Positions 27,515 to 36,520 of a stretch of 64,000 nt of DNA are shown here, piece after piece (within the stretch, counting starts at the first letter, position 1; every line of letters begins with the position of its first letter). The notes beneath the pieces were generated by a model, which saw only the letters and a list, made by a program, of their open reading frames with translations, was not told the DNA's origin and did not search any database. The DNA is from CAVRCA01 sp963719345 (GTDB lineage Bacteria; Pseudomonadota; Alphaproteobacteria; Acetobacterales; Acetobacteraceae). The translations under genes and the position numbers were made by a program. The stretch spans positions 1,054,001 through 1,118,000 of the forward strand of contig CAVRCA010000001.1 of NCBI GenBank assembly GCA_963719345.1. Reading direction: 5' to 3'.

Positions 27515-27557
27515 CGCCCTAATCCGCCGTCGACTAGAGCATTTCCGTTCTATACTT

Positions 27558-28075
27558 AGGCGCAAGTTCCGGCCGCCTTCTTCCCCCGCTCAGCCTGCTC
27601 TTCCTTGCTGAGCTGGCGGCGGCGAAGAGGCGGCTTGCAACGCGATCGCCGACCTGAGCGAAGAATTCCTCCTGGCCGGCGGGCGTGCACATGCAGAGCA
27701 TATGCACGGTCTTGCCCGAGATGTTGCGGAACTGGTGCGGCGCATTGGCGGGGATGTTCACCGTCGAGGCCCTGTGGAACGTTCATCGTCTGGCCGCGGA
27801 ATGTGAACTCCACTTCGCCTTCGAGCAGCGTAAACATCTCCTCGAAGTCGTGGCGATGGGGCGGCGGGCCGCTGCCGTCCGGCACCAGCATGTCGATCAG
27901 GCAATAGCGCCCTTCAGTCTGCTTGCCGGAGACCAGAACCGTATAGTTGTCCCCGACCACCGACAGGTGCGGCAGGTCCGCGTCGTCAGGGTTCGAGACT
28001 GTCAGCGATCGGCTCAGGTCGTCGGCGGGAAGTGGACCGGTGTCGCCGTTCGCGGTGATCGAATGAGTCGGCCAT
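27558..28075 (-). pseudogene. Cupin domain protein, frameshifted
   Basis: About 170 residues when read across frames: LTVSNPDDADLPHLSVVGDN, then the metal-binding cupin motif PPPHRHDFEEMFTLLEGEVE, FRGQTMNVP, and in another frame NIPANAPHQFRNISGKTVHM and GQEEFFAQVGDRV. The His-x-His, Glu and second His of the metal site are present. Frame breaks lie near 28060, 27755 and 27620. Start at the ATG at 28075 after AAGGAG. A dioxygenase or isomerase role is possible; not determinable. Confidence 0.65.
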
Positions 28076-28087
28076 GGGTGGTCTCCT

Positions 28088-29006
28088 TCAGTTGAACGGT
28101 TCGCGGCTCGCCATGTGAATGATCGCCTCGGGCCACCTGCGCGGGCGCCTCCTCGGGCAGGAAGTGGCCGCTGGTCGGCTCGACGGAGTGTCTTGACATG
28201 CTCGGCCACCAACGCGACCATCTGGCCGACACGGGCGCCCAGCCCCTTCTCTCCGCCCATCGCCCATACCGGCGTCTTGATCTTGGATCTGAGCAGGGGC
28301 TCGGTTTGGGCGATGCTGGTGAAGGCGGCGCGATAGACGCCGAGGCTGCCGAGCACGCCCTCGCGCCGGAGAAGGTGCGCAGATATTCGTCCACCACGGC
28401 GGGCGGAAACGCCGCGTGATTGATGACGTGGTCGCCCTCGTAGAACCAGCCGAGGAATGCGCGCTCGTTGCCGACGATCAGCCGTTCCGGGACGCCGGGC
28501 GCAAGCGGCAGGATCCACCACCACATCGAGCCCTGCGCCATGGCTTCGGGCGTATAGGCGAACACCGGGCGCAGCACCTCGCCGAGCATGACGGGCGCTT
28601 CGATGTAGAGCAGCGCCTTCACCTCGTCCGGATGGTCGGCGGCCCAGAGCAGCGCGGGCAGTGCGCCCATGTCGTGGGCCGCGTGGACCACGCGGCCGCC
28701 CCGGCCGAAACCGATCTGGGCGACCAAGGCGCGCGGCTTCCTCGGCCAGCGCGCGGGCGTCGTAGCCCTCCACGCCCGGCGGCTTGTCGCTGTCGCCATA
28801 GCCCCGCATGTCGGGGACGAGGACGGCGAGTCCGGCGTCCGCGAGCGCGGGGGCGACGTGCCGCCAAGCATAGCCGGTCGAGAGGAAGCCGTGCCACAGG
28901 ACCACCGGCTGTCCCTCAGGATCGCCGCCGATCCAGTAATGCAGGCGCACGCCATTCACCGCGGCGGACCGCTGCGAAAGCCGGGGATCGGCGCGCCGGC
29001 GGTCAT
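28088..29006 (-). pseudogene. Alpha/beta hydrolase (epoxide hydrolase-like), frameshifted
   Basis: Family features read across frames: VNGVRLHYWIGGDPEGQPVV, LWHGFLSTGYAWRHVAP (oxyanion HGF), VPDMRGYGDSDKP, the nucleophile region HAAHDMGALPALLW (Asp as in epoxide hydrolases/dehalogenases), and near the end GHFLPEEAP with the catalytic His. Stops and shifts occur near 28960, 28740, 28365 and 28190. The natural stop is at 28088, 13 bases before the cupin start. The start ATG at 29006 overlaps the isochorismatase-like fragment. Confidence 0.65.
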
Positions 29007-29214
29007 GCCCTCGCCCAGGAACGGGCAGCATCGGAGAGATCGCGGTCAGTGCCTTGACGAGCGGCATGCCCTGCGGCGTCGTCCAATCCTGCACCAGCTC
29101 GGCGACCATGGTGTTCGTCGAGGTCAGCCAGACCCCGGCGCGTTCCATGCGCCGCCGCGCCATGTTCTCGCCGATCGCAGTGTCGGAGCCGCACGTGTCG
29201 ATCACCGCCTGCAC
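29003..29214 (-). pseudogene. Isochorismatase-like cysteine hydrolase, C-terminal fragment
   Basis: About 65 residues matching the end of isochorismatase-family hydrolases: QAVIDTCGSDTAIGENMARR, MVAELVQDWTTPQGMPLVKA. The catalytic Asp, Lys and Cys region lies upstream in the family and is absent. One frameshift precedes the stop at 29003, which overlaps the hydrolase start. It directly follows the broken OYE gene, so both genes lost their facing ends at a junction between about 29215 and 29345. Confidence 0.55.
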
Positions 29215-29344
29215 CTCATAACCGGCCTCCGGTGCGCTTCACCCGCGCCGCATAGGCGTCGGGCATGGTCTGCTGGAGCAGCGGGTGAAGCGGTCCCTGG
29301 ATGTGGTCTTCTTGCGCTTGATGACATCATGATCGGCATCTTCA

Positions 29345-29805
29345 GTCCGACAATGCCGGGCATCTCGTCATGGCGAAGTTCACGCGGCGCCGGGAAATCG
29401 ACGCGCCCGTAGGCAGGAAGAAGTCGCCCGTGGCAGGGATCGGCGACGGGGCGACCGGCAATGCTCGCCGCCTCGCATGGCCGGATGCGCGACCCGGCCG
29501 CAATGCCAGATTTGGCAGAAGATGCGGCCGCCGGCGGCGTGGACCGCATCGGTGACCTGCGCCATCCGGCGACCTGATCGTTGCGGTGAATGCCCGGGCA
29601 GCGGATGATCCCGTGCCCCTGGTCGGAGACCTGGGTGCATTCGGTCACGATCAGCCCCGCCGAGGCGCGCTGGACGTAGTAGTCCCGCATCAGCTCGGTC
29701 GGAACGCCGTCCTCGCTGGCCCGCGTGCGGGTCATCGCCGACATGACGATGCGATTGGGAAGGAGGAGGATCGCCCAGATGAAAGGGCGAGAAAAGGTCA
29801 GGCAT
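29345..29805 (-). pseudogene. Old-yellow-enzyme (NADH:flavin oxidoreductase) N-terminal fragment
   Basis: Starts MPDLFSPFHLGD; in the neighbouring frames continue the FMN-binding IVMSAMTRTRAS-type segment (MSAMTRTRASEDGVPTELM), RDYYVQRASAGLIVTECTQV, TDAVHAAGGRIFCQIWHCGR. These are the first 110-150 residues of an alkene reductase/OYE, including the Thr and the Gln-x-W-His-x-GR motif. The rest of the barrel (about 220 residues) is missing. Frame shifts lie near 29745 and 29570. ATG at 29805 has an AGGAG site. Confidence 0.65.
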
Positions 29806-29824
29806 GTTGCTCCTTTCCTGCGTT

Positions 29825-30560
29825 TCAGAGCATCTCGTTTCCGCCATCGACGATGATCGTCTGGCCGGTGATGAAGTCGGCGTCAGGGGAGGCGAGAAAG
29901 AACACCGCTCCCGTGATGTCCTGTGCGTGCTCTTCGCGTTTCAGGCAGCGCGGGATGGCATTGTCCTGAATGGATTGCGGCAGGATCTTCTTGGCGGTGT
30001 CGGTGATGGTCACGCCGGGCGCCACGACGTTGACGCACACGCCGTCGCGCGCCGAACTCCCGCGCCAGGCTGCGGGACAGGCCGATCATCCCGGCCTTCG
30101 CCGCGACATAGTGAGCCTGGCCCTGGAACGCCGGCGTAAATGGAAGCGGAGCCGATGTTGACGATACGGCCCCAGCCGCGTCCGGTCATCAGCGGCAGCA
30201 TCGCCTGACACATCAGCGCCGTGCCGGTCAGGTTGATGTCGATGATCTTGCGCCAGTCGGCCGCGGTCATTTCCAGGAAGGGCTGCACCGGGAAAATAGC
30301 CGGCGACATTGACCAGCACGTCCACCCGCCCCGTGGTCTGGCGGGCCAACTCGGCCAGCGCCTTGGTGTCGGCCTCGTCGGTGACGTCGGCGCAGCGCGT
30401 GTGGAGCCGGGCGTTGTTCATCGACCCGGCGAGCTTCGCGAGCGCCTCGTCGGCGATCGGTGGCGATGACGACGTCGCCATTGTCGAGGAAGCGCCGCAC
30501 GAACTCGGCGCCCATGCCGCCTGCCGCGCCGGTGATGACCACGGTTCTGTCGGTCTTCAT
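29825..30560 (-). pseudogene. SDR family oxidoreductase, frameshifted
   Basis: A full-length SDR (about 245 residues) is legible across frames: VVITGAAGGMGAEFVRRFLD, DVLVNVAGYFP, DINLTGTALMCQAMLPLMTG, IVNIGSASIYAG (catalytic Ser), a Tyr-x3-Lys region near 30105, and the end NVVAPGVTITDTAKK, FITGQTIIVDGGNEML. Breaks lie near 30460, 30300, 30130 and 30045. Start ATG at 30560. It lies 20 bases before the OYE start within the same operon. Confidence 0.7.
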
Positions 30561-30598
30561 GTCTGGTCTCCTTCGTGGTCTGCCCCGGGGTCGACGCC

Positions 30599-31437
30599 TC
30601 AGCGCTTCGCGCCCGCATCTCATCGAAGAAGGCGCGTAGCGTGCGGGGTTCGCGGCCGAGGATGGCGCGCAGCGTCAGCGCATTCCCGCGCAGCCCGATG
30701 CGATCGTAATGTTCGAACATCGGGCGCATCGGCGCCGGGGTCGCACCGAGCCGTGTCGGGGTCGATCCGTCTCGCCGTGAACTCGCGGCCGAGCACCTCG
30801 CCGACCAGCGCGGCGACCTCGTGACGGTTAGCCAGCCCTCCGCGCAGAGCTCGAAGGTGCCGTAGAGCAGCCGGTCCTCGGTCAAGGCGATCGCCGCGGT
30901 TTCGGCGACGTCGCGATAGTCGACGCGGCTGAAGCGGGTCTCGGCGGACCAGGGCTCGGCGAGAGCCGGTCTCGCGCAATGCCCCGCCAGCCCGCGCGTA
31001 GTTCTGGAAGAACAGCGCGGGTGGAGGAGCGTGTACTTCGAGCTCGCTGTTGAGGATGGCCTCCTCGACGGGGGCTTTGGCGGCGTGATTGGACAGCGCG
31101 CTCAGGACCGGATGGATCACCGAGGAAAACACGAACCGCCGCACGCCCGCGCTGGACCGCGGCGGCGACCAAAGCCTCGCCGATCTCCGCCTCGCGGGCG
31201 ATGAAGGCTGGTGCGACGTAGAATAGCGAGCCGACCCCATCGAGAGCGCGATCGATGCTGGCGGGATCGCCAAGATCGCCGATCGTGACCTCCGCCGCGC
31301 CTTTGGGGCGAACCGCGTCGGCGTCCTCGGGTTTGCGAATCAGGCCTCGGTACATGCGCGCCGCGCGCGGCGAGCGCCGGGACGACCAGCCCCGCGAACT
31401 TGCCGTCGGCGCCAATCGTCAGAATGGTGTCTGTCAC
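30599..31437 (-). pseudogene. NmrA-like NAD(P)-binding protein, frameshifted
   Basis: Rossmann-type start (TDTILTIGADGKFAGLVVPA), then RGLIRKPEDADAVRPKGAAE, GVGSLFYVAPAF, VRRFVFSSVIHPVLSALSNH, APVEEAILNSELE and LFFQNYARAG, as in NmrA-family sensors/reductases of about 280 residues. The tail NALTLRAILGREPRTLRAFF is intact. At least four frame changes (near 31355, 31155, 31035, 30840). The start is a GTG at 31437, 91 bases from the divergent LysR gene; it is the first gene of the minus-strand operon. Confidence 0.6.
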
Positions 31438-31527
31438 GCCGATGCTCCGGTTCTCACGGCTCGGCGACACCGAGCGGCACAGGTGCATCAACGGACGGGT
31501 CTGATTTAGATTGTCTCTCGTGCTGGA

Positions 31528-32410
31528 TTGACCGTTGCACGCGGGGAACACTCAGAGGTTGCGGGCCTGGCCGATCTGCGCGTGTTTGAAAGGGCGCTCC
31601 GCAGCTTCTCGGCCGCAGCGACCGAGCAACCCAAATTCAGCATAAGCCGCAGTATCGTCCGGCTCGAACGGGCGCTCGGACTGCGGCTGGTCCAGCGCAC
31701 CACCCGCGAGGTGTCGCTCACCGAGGCGGGCCCGGCGCTAATCGGCCGGTGCGCGTCGGCTCTCGGCGAATTAAGCGAAGCGCTTGACCATGTGGGCACG
31801 CTCGCCGCCGAGCCGCGGGGATGCTGCGGCTGAGCGCTGGTATCGGCTTCGGCATCAACGTGCTAGGCGGACAGCTGCCCGCCTTCGTCGTGCGCTATCC
31901 AGAGGTCATTCTCGCTCGACCTGACCAGCCACGCCGCCGATCTCGTCAGCGATAAAGTGGACGTGGCAATTCGGATGGGTCCGCAACCCAATTCGACCAT
32001 GGTCGCAGTCGCCTCGGCGAGATGCGGCGGGTGTTGTGCGCCGCACCGGCGTATCTCGGGAGCGCCGCGAACGCTAGACGAGCTGGCCGACCATGGCGTG
32101 GTCGAGATGCCCGGTGCTGACGGGCGGGCTCGCATCTGGAACTTCACGCAAACCAGCTATAGCCTCGAGGTCCACATCACTCCTCGGATCTCCGTAAACG
32201 ACGCATTGACCATCCACCGGCTGATCCTCAACGGGGCCGGAGTCGGCGTGATTTCCTGCTATCTCGCCGCGCCCGAGATCGACGCAGGGCGCTTGACCCA
32301 GCTCTTGCCAGATTGGGAACCGCGGCGGCGCTGGTCGGCCTAGTGTTTCCAAGCCGGCGCGAACTCGCCCCGTCCGTTCGCGCGTTCGTCGACTTCATCA
32401 AGGACGTCAA
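31528..32410 (+). pseudogene. LysR family regulator, interrupted by an IS3-type element
   Basis: N-terminal winged HTH: LADLRVFERALRSFSAAATE, SRSIVRLERALGLRLVQRTT, REVSLTEAG. Effector domain in other frames: LRLSAGIGFGINVLGGQLPA, DLVSDKVDVAIRMG, TPRISVNDALTIHRLILNGA, FPSRRELAPSVRAFVDFIKD. Frame breaks lie near 31820, 31910, 32005 and 32335. The last few residues are replaced at 32411 by the IS left end. Divergent from the NmrA-SDR-OYE-hydrolase operon, which it presumably controlled. A close paralogue lies at 35650-36389. Confidence 0.75.
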
Positions 32411-32460
32411 TGAACCGTGCCGGGTTTGTCGGAGGCTCCAAGCCTTGAGAGGATGGAGCG

Positions 32461-32789
32461 ATGAGCAAGCCAACGACCAACAAGTTTTCAGCTGAGGTTC
32501 GGTCGCGAGCGGTGCGATGGTGTTTGATCATCAGGCGGAGCATCCGTCGCAGTGGGCGGCGATCAACTCCATTGCCGGCAAGATCGGCTGCACGGGCGAG
32601 ACGTTGCGAAGCTGGGTGCGGCGGTCCGAGCGCGACAGGGACTGCGGGCCGGTCCTACGACGCGAGGAGGGCGACCGGATAAAGGTGCTGGAACGCGAGA
32701 ACCGGGAGCTGCGCCAGGCCAATGAGATCTTGCGCAAGGCGTCGGCGTATTTTGCTCAGGCGGAGCTCGACCGCCCGTTCAAGCGATGA
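32461..32789 (+). pseudogene. IS3-family transposase OrfA, one-base frameshift
   Basis: HTH/leucine-zipper protein of about 109 residues: MSKPTTNKFSAEVRSRAVR, then (after a missing base near 32518) MVFDHQAEHPSQWAAINSIA, GETLRSWVRRSERD, and the coiled-coil ERENRELRQANEILRKASAY. The terminal FAQAELDRPFK is the standard OrfA end that precedes the -1 programmed shift into OrfB. It binds the IS ends. Confidence 0.75.
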
Positions 32790-33450
32790 TCGCGTTCATC
32801 GACGATCAGCGTGCGGCATATGGGGTCGATCCGATCGCGGCTGCCGATCGCCCCGCGCCTAACGCGCCGCGAGGCTGCCAAGCTGCCGGCGCGGGCAAGG
32901 CACGACTTGGTCCTCGCCGCCGAGATCAGGCGGGTGTTCGAGGCGAACTTCCGCGTCTACGGCGTGCGCAAGGTGTGGCGGCAGCTCGGCCGGGAGGGCA
33001 TCGCCGCCGCACGCTGCACCGTGGCCCGGCTGATGCGGCAGATGGGCCTGCAAGGAGCCATGCGCGGCCGCGAGGTCCGCACCACGATCAGCAATCCGGC
33101 CACGCCCTGCCCGCTCGACCGGGTGAACCGGCAGTTCCGGGCACCACGGCCGAATGCGCTGTGGCTGTCGGACTTCACCTACGTCGCCACCTGGCAAGGG
33201 TTCGTCTACGTCGCCTTCGTGATCGACGCATACGCGCGGCGGATCGTCGGCTGGCGGGTAAGCCGCACGGCGCATGCGGGCTTTGTGCTCGATGCCCTGG
33301 AGCAGGCCCTTGCCGATCGCCGTCCCGTCGACGGTAGCGGCTTGGTCCACCATAGCGACAGGGGGGTGCAATACGTCTCTATCCGCTACACCGAGCGTCT
33401 CGCAGAAGCGGGCATCGAACCTTCCGTCGGCAGTGTCGGCGACAGCTACG
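32786..33450 (+). pseudogene. IS3-family transposase OrfB, truncated integrase core
   Basis: The DDE integrase (rve) domain is readable: VYGVRKVWRQLGREGI and LSDFTYVATWQGFVYVAFVI (first Asp), LVHHSDRGVQYVSIRYTERL (second Asp), then SVGSVGDSYE. The downstream ETING segment with the catalytic Glu is missing. A frame break occurs near 32850. Without the Glu the enzyme cannot act. Start overlaps the end of orfA. Confidence 0.75.
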
Positions 33451-33692
33451 AGACCAACGCCGCCGAACCGCCGCCGATCAACGGCTCGCCGCCCGACCCT
33501 GCCATATCGCCGATCACCGCCCGGAGCGCGTTCACCGGCGGCGCGCCCAGCGACGACAAGCAGCAGGCGACGCAGTCCAGGTACATGCGTCCGAGCGAGA
33601 CCTGTCGACGTGCTCGACAGCTTGTCATAGCTCGCGCGCAGCGCCCAGGCGGCGAGTTGCTCGACTTTGGTCTGCTTGTCAGCGTTGCTCAC
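33450..33692 (-). pseudogene. MmgE/PrpD family protein, N-terminal fragment
   Basis: About 80 residues: MSNADKQTKVEQLAAWALRA, then (in the adjoining frame) RMYLDCVACCLSSLGAPPVN, ALRAVIGDMAGSGGEPLIGG, GSAA, matching the start of the MmgE/PrpD (2-methylcitrate dehydratase-like) family of about 450 residues. It ends where the IS3 remnant begins. Start is a GTG at 33692. Immediately upstream, 33681-33760 reads as the tail of another minus-strand gene (TATVDGIVRAVRETIGEQR then stop) of unknown family, whose remainder is missing. Confidence 0.6.
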
Positions 33693-33891
33693 CTATGGTC
33701 TCCCGGACGGCGCGGACAATGCCGTCGACCGTCGCCGTCCGCGCCGGTTGACAGTTGGCCGGATAGGGCCGTTGCAGGCTGAGCAGTCTGTTAAAGCTGC
33801 AGGTCAGCCAGCGATCCCGGGTCTAGGGCGCGAGCATGGTAATCATCGCCTTGGGATGCACGGGCGCGACCATCCTAATTTGCGGTCCCGT

Positions 33892-34896
33892 TCACGAACC
33901 CATACCTGGGAACCGGCCAGCAAAAGGTTGAAAGTCGACCCGGATGAGCTGAGCGGGGTGGGGCCCGCTCGGCGGTGGCGAAGCCGTGCCGCCATCCATG
34001 AGGAAAAAGGCGGTGCGCCCCTGTTCCCCGGGTCTTCGTCCCCAAGCGCCGGCGCTCGGCCCAATCAACGCTTCAGTAAATGGATCGCCTGCGACGCTCT
34101 GCGTGAAGCCGCTATTCAGGCCGGGGTCCATCGACACCACGTCAATGGTGTTCTGCCTGTGGGTGGCGAGGTAGATAAGTGCCGCGTCCTCGTCGATGCA
34201 GAAGTCGTCGCCCATCCGGCCCGCCACGACCAGTTCCGGTTCTCCCCTGGCGTCGAGCGTATGCGGATCGACGGCGACGCGCATGAAGAGCTTCTTCGCC
34301 GTCCCGGTATAGTAGAGAAATCTCGATCTCGCGGCGTAACGCACGCCGTTGACGCCCGGTTGCTCGGGCTTCATCTTGCCGGGATAATAGCCCATGCTTT
34401 CGTGCCTGAGCCAGACCCGGGGGCTAAGCCCGCCGCTCCCGTCGGACGCGAAATCCACGCGCCAGATCAGACTGGCGAAGCAATCCGCAACGAGGAGCAC
34501 GCCAGGACCAAGAAGGCAGCAGCCGTTCAGGCCGCGCGCTTCTCGCGGCATCTGGCACAACAATTCGGTCTTGACGGCATCGCCCTCCTTCCATCCCCGG
34601 AGATCAACTCTGAAAATGAAGGCTTCGTGGGTGGTGTAGATATTGCCTGCCAAGACGAGGAAGACGTCCGGCTCTATTTCGACCAGACCCGTTACAGGCG
34701 TGTCGAAGGTATGCAACTTGATGGGCTTGACTTGCTCAGCCTTCGCCGCGGCTGGCACGTACCATACCTCCTTCTGGTTTGTCACGGTCACCAGGATGGA
34801 GTTGTCCGCCCGAACCGCCAAGTTCTCCAGGAAGTAATGTTTCGGAAACTCGGCGACCATGGTTAGGCGCGCCTGCGGCGCCTTATTGTGAGACAT
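33892..34896 (-). CDS. SMP-30-like beta-propeller protein
   Basis: 334 residues, intact. Propeller-type repeats: FPKHYFLENLAVRADNSILV, FDTPVTGLVEIEPDVFLVLA, GLNGCCLLGPGVLLVADCFA, GVNGVRYAARSRFLYYTGTA, DDFCIDEDAALIYLATHRQN. The pattern fits the SMP-30/gluconolactonase-like superfamily, often secondary-metabolite or lactone hydrolases, but the metal-site residues are not clear enough to claim activity. No signal peptide. It follows the carboxymuconolactone decarboxylase gene on the same strand. Less G+C-biased codon use than its neighbours (for example KHYF, NQKEVWY) hints at a different origin. Confidence 0.65.
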   Translation of the reverse strand: MSHNKAPQARLTMVAEFPKHYFLENLAVRADNSILVTVTNQKEVWYVPAAAKAEQVKPIKLHTFDTPVTGLVEIEPDVFLVLAGNIYTTHEAFIFRVDLRGWKEGDAVKTELLCQMPREARGLNGCCLLGPGVLLVADCFASLIWRVDFASDGSGGLSPRVWLRHESMGYYPGKMKPEQPGVNGVRYAARSRFLYYTGTAKKLFMRVAVDPHTLDARGEPELVVAGRMGDDFCIDEDAALIYLATHRQNTIDVVSMDPGLNSGFTQSVAGDPFTEALIGPSAGAWGRRPGEQGRTAFFLMDGGTASPPPSGPHPAQLIRVDFQPFAGRFPGMGS

Positions 34897-34938
34897 GATT
34901 TTTTCCCTCCAACATGACGGCGACCAGCTGCGACACCG

Positions 34939-35531
34939 CTATTCAGGAGTTGGAACCTCGAACGTGTTGAGTAGGGACGAGATGGTCATATAGTGTCCCG
35001 CAAGCTGGATCATGTCGGTGATGCCCTGATAGCCGAATGCATCGAGTGCTTCGGCGTAGACATTGTCGCTCACCCGCCGGTCTTTGCACAGGCGGGTGGT
35101 GAACCGCTGCGCGACCGCTTCCTTGGCATCGAGGTCCGGCGCGGGGTCGCCGGCGCGAAGTGCCGCGATCGCGGCGTTGGATAGGCCCACCGTGGCACCC
35201 ACCGCGGCGTGCGCGTACCGCTCATAGTCGCACCGCCATACCGCGCCCGTCGCCAGGATCACGATCTGCCGCTCGCGGTCCGATAGGGTCGTGCCGCGCT
35301 GCTCCGCCATCTCCGAGTCCAGGAAGGAGTCGGTCATCTCGGGGCTGAACAGGAAACCGTTGAACGGCCCGATCATCCGGCCGTCCGGTAGCCGTGCTTC
35401 GAAGCCGGACTTCTCCGCCCACGGAATCATCTTGCTGTTCATGATGTCGTAGGTTTTGCGTTGCGCGTCCGTCAGCTCGTCCGGTTCAGCAACGGCGCGC
35501 GACCGCCCAGCGCGTCGGGGTCGATGGCCAT
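34939..35531 (-). pseudogene. Carboxymuconolactone decarboxylase family protein, one-base deletion near the start
   Basis: About 198 residues. The start at 35531 (MAIDPDALGGRAPLLN) has AGTAGGAGG upstream. One missing C near 35484 breaks the frame; the rest is open from DELTDAQRKTYDIMNSKMI to the stop. Features: FLFSPEMTDSFLDSEMAEQR, SDRERQIVILATGAVWRCDY (in the place of the CxxC site only one Cys is present, so peroxidase activity is doubtful), YERYAHAAVGATVGLS, AGHYMTISSLLNTFEVP. AhpD-like fold. Confidence 0.75.
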
Positions 35532-35541
35532 CTCGCGCCTC

Positions 35542-35640
35542 CTACTGGTCGAGACCGATGGCGTCCGACGGCACGTCGTACGCCATCAGCGTCAGCGACA
35601 CGCCCGTGAACCACCCCATCAGCATGGTCACGTCCACGCA
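35542..35640 (-). pseudogene. C-terminal fragment of an unassigned gene
   Basis: On the minus strand, VTMLMGWFTGVSLTLMAYDV then PSDAIGLDQ and a stop reads like a real protein end, possibly the closing helix of another carboxymuconolactone decarboxylase-like protein. It precedes the 35531 start closely. Its upstream part is missing: at about 35640-35660 the sequence switches to plus-strand LysR. Short, so only a tentative remnant. Confidence 0.35.
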
Positions 35641-35649
35641 TCGGCAGCT

Positions 35650-36389
35650 GGTGAAAGCCTGATGATCCGATGCGCGCGCGCGCTCAGCGAGCTGGATCAA
35701 GCTCTCGTCTATATCGGCGGCCTCGCAATCGAAGCCCATGGAGAGCTGCGAGTAAGCGTCGGCATCGGCTTCGGCATCAATGTGATTGCTGACCAGCTTT
35801 CGAAGTTCTTGCAGCGCTACCCACGTGTCGATGTCGTCCTCGATTTGACTAGCCGTGTCGCGGAACTCGTCTCCGAACGTGTCGATGTCGCGATCCGGCT
35901 CGGCAATTCGCCGGAATTCGTCTATGATAACTGTCCGGCTCGGCGAGATGAGACGACTGCTGTGTGCCTCGCCAGCCTATCTTGAACGCAGGGGCGCACC
36001 CCAGCACCTTGAGGACCTTAAAGCGCACGACATCATCGAAATGCCAAGACCGGATGCGCGAGCGCGGACCTGGAGTTTTACTCGCGGTAGCAAGAATTCG
36101 CGAGATCACTGTAAAAACACGCGCGACTGTCAACGATGCCCTGACAATCAACCAGCTGGTGCTGAACGGCGCGGGAATCGGGATCATCTCACGTTATCTT
36201 TGTGTGCCCGAAATAAGAGCCGGGCGCCTTGTCCACCTTCTTCCCGAGTGGATAGCACCAGAGGTCAACGTGAACATGATCTTCCCAAGCAGGCGCGAGC
36301 TCGCCCCTGCCGTGCGAGCGTTCGTTGACTTCATGAAGGAGGCGAACCCACCCACGGTGCACTGGCGAGATGGCGATGTTCACCCGTGA
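35650..36389 (+). pseudogene. LysR family regulator lacking its DNA-binding domain
   Basis: Effector-binding half of a LysR protein: RALSELDQALVYIGGLAIEA, LRVSVGIGFGINVIADQLSK, ELVSERVDVAIRLGNS, RLGEMRRLLCASPAYLERRG, TVNDALTINQLVLNGAGIGI, FPSRRELAPAVRAFVDFMKE. It is closely similar to the LysR at 31528. The first 70 or so residues (winged helix) are absent and three frame breaks occur (near 35930, 36090 and upstream). The missing part faces the truncated minus-strand fragment at 35542, as if one deletion removed the divergent promoter and both 5' ends. Confidence 0.7.
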
Positions 36390-36520
36390 AAACCTGAGCT
36401 CAAAATGGGGAAACATGCTGCTAAGAAAATAAGCATGCTCCGTCCGAACGCCGTCCCTTAAGGCGGTCCAGCGGCCGAACCGGGCTCCCTGCGAAACCCA
36501 GTCGAGCTAGCCCATCCTAT

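Larger units (their letters stand above)
32411..33450 (+). mobile_element. IS3-family insertion sequence, right end deleted
   Basis: The left end begins TGAACCGTGCCGGGTTTGTC at 32411, similar to the TGAACCG-type ends of IS3-family elements, and cuts a LysR gene. It carries orfA and orfB in the usual overlapping arrangement. The element stops just after the second catalytic Asp of orfB, at about 33445-33450, where MmgE/PrpD sequence begins. The right inverted repeat is absent, so it cannot transpose by itself. The missing right end together with half-genes on both flanks suggests an IS-adjacent deletion. Confidence 0.75.

Noticed and set aside
34939..35531. Functional AhpD-type peroxidase
   Set aside because: The CxxC pair needed for peroxidase activity is not visible and the frame is broken near the start.
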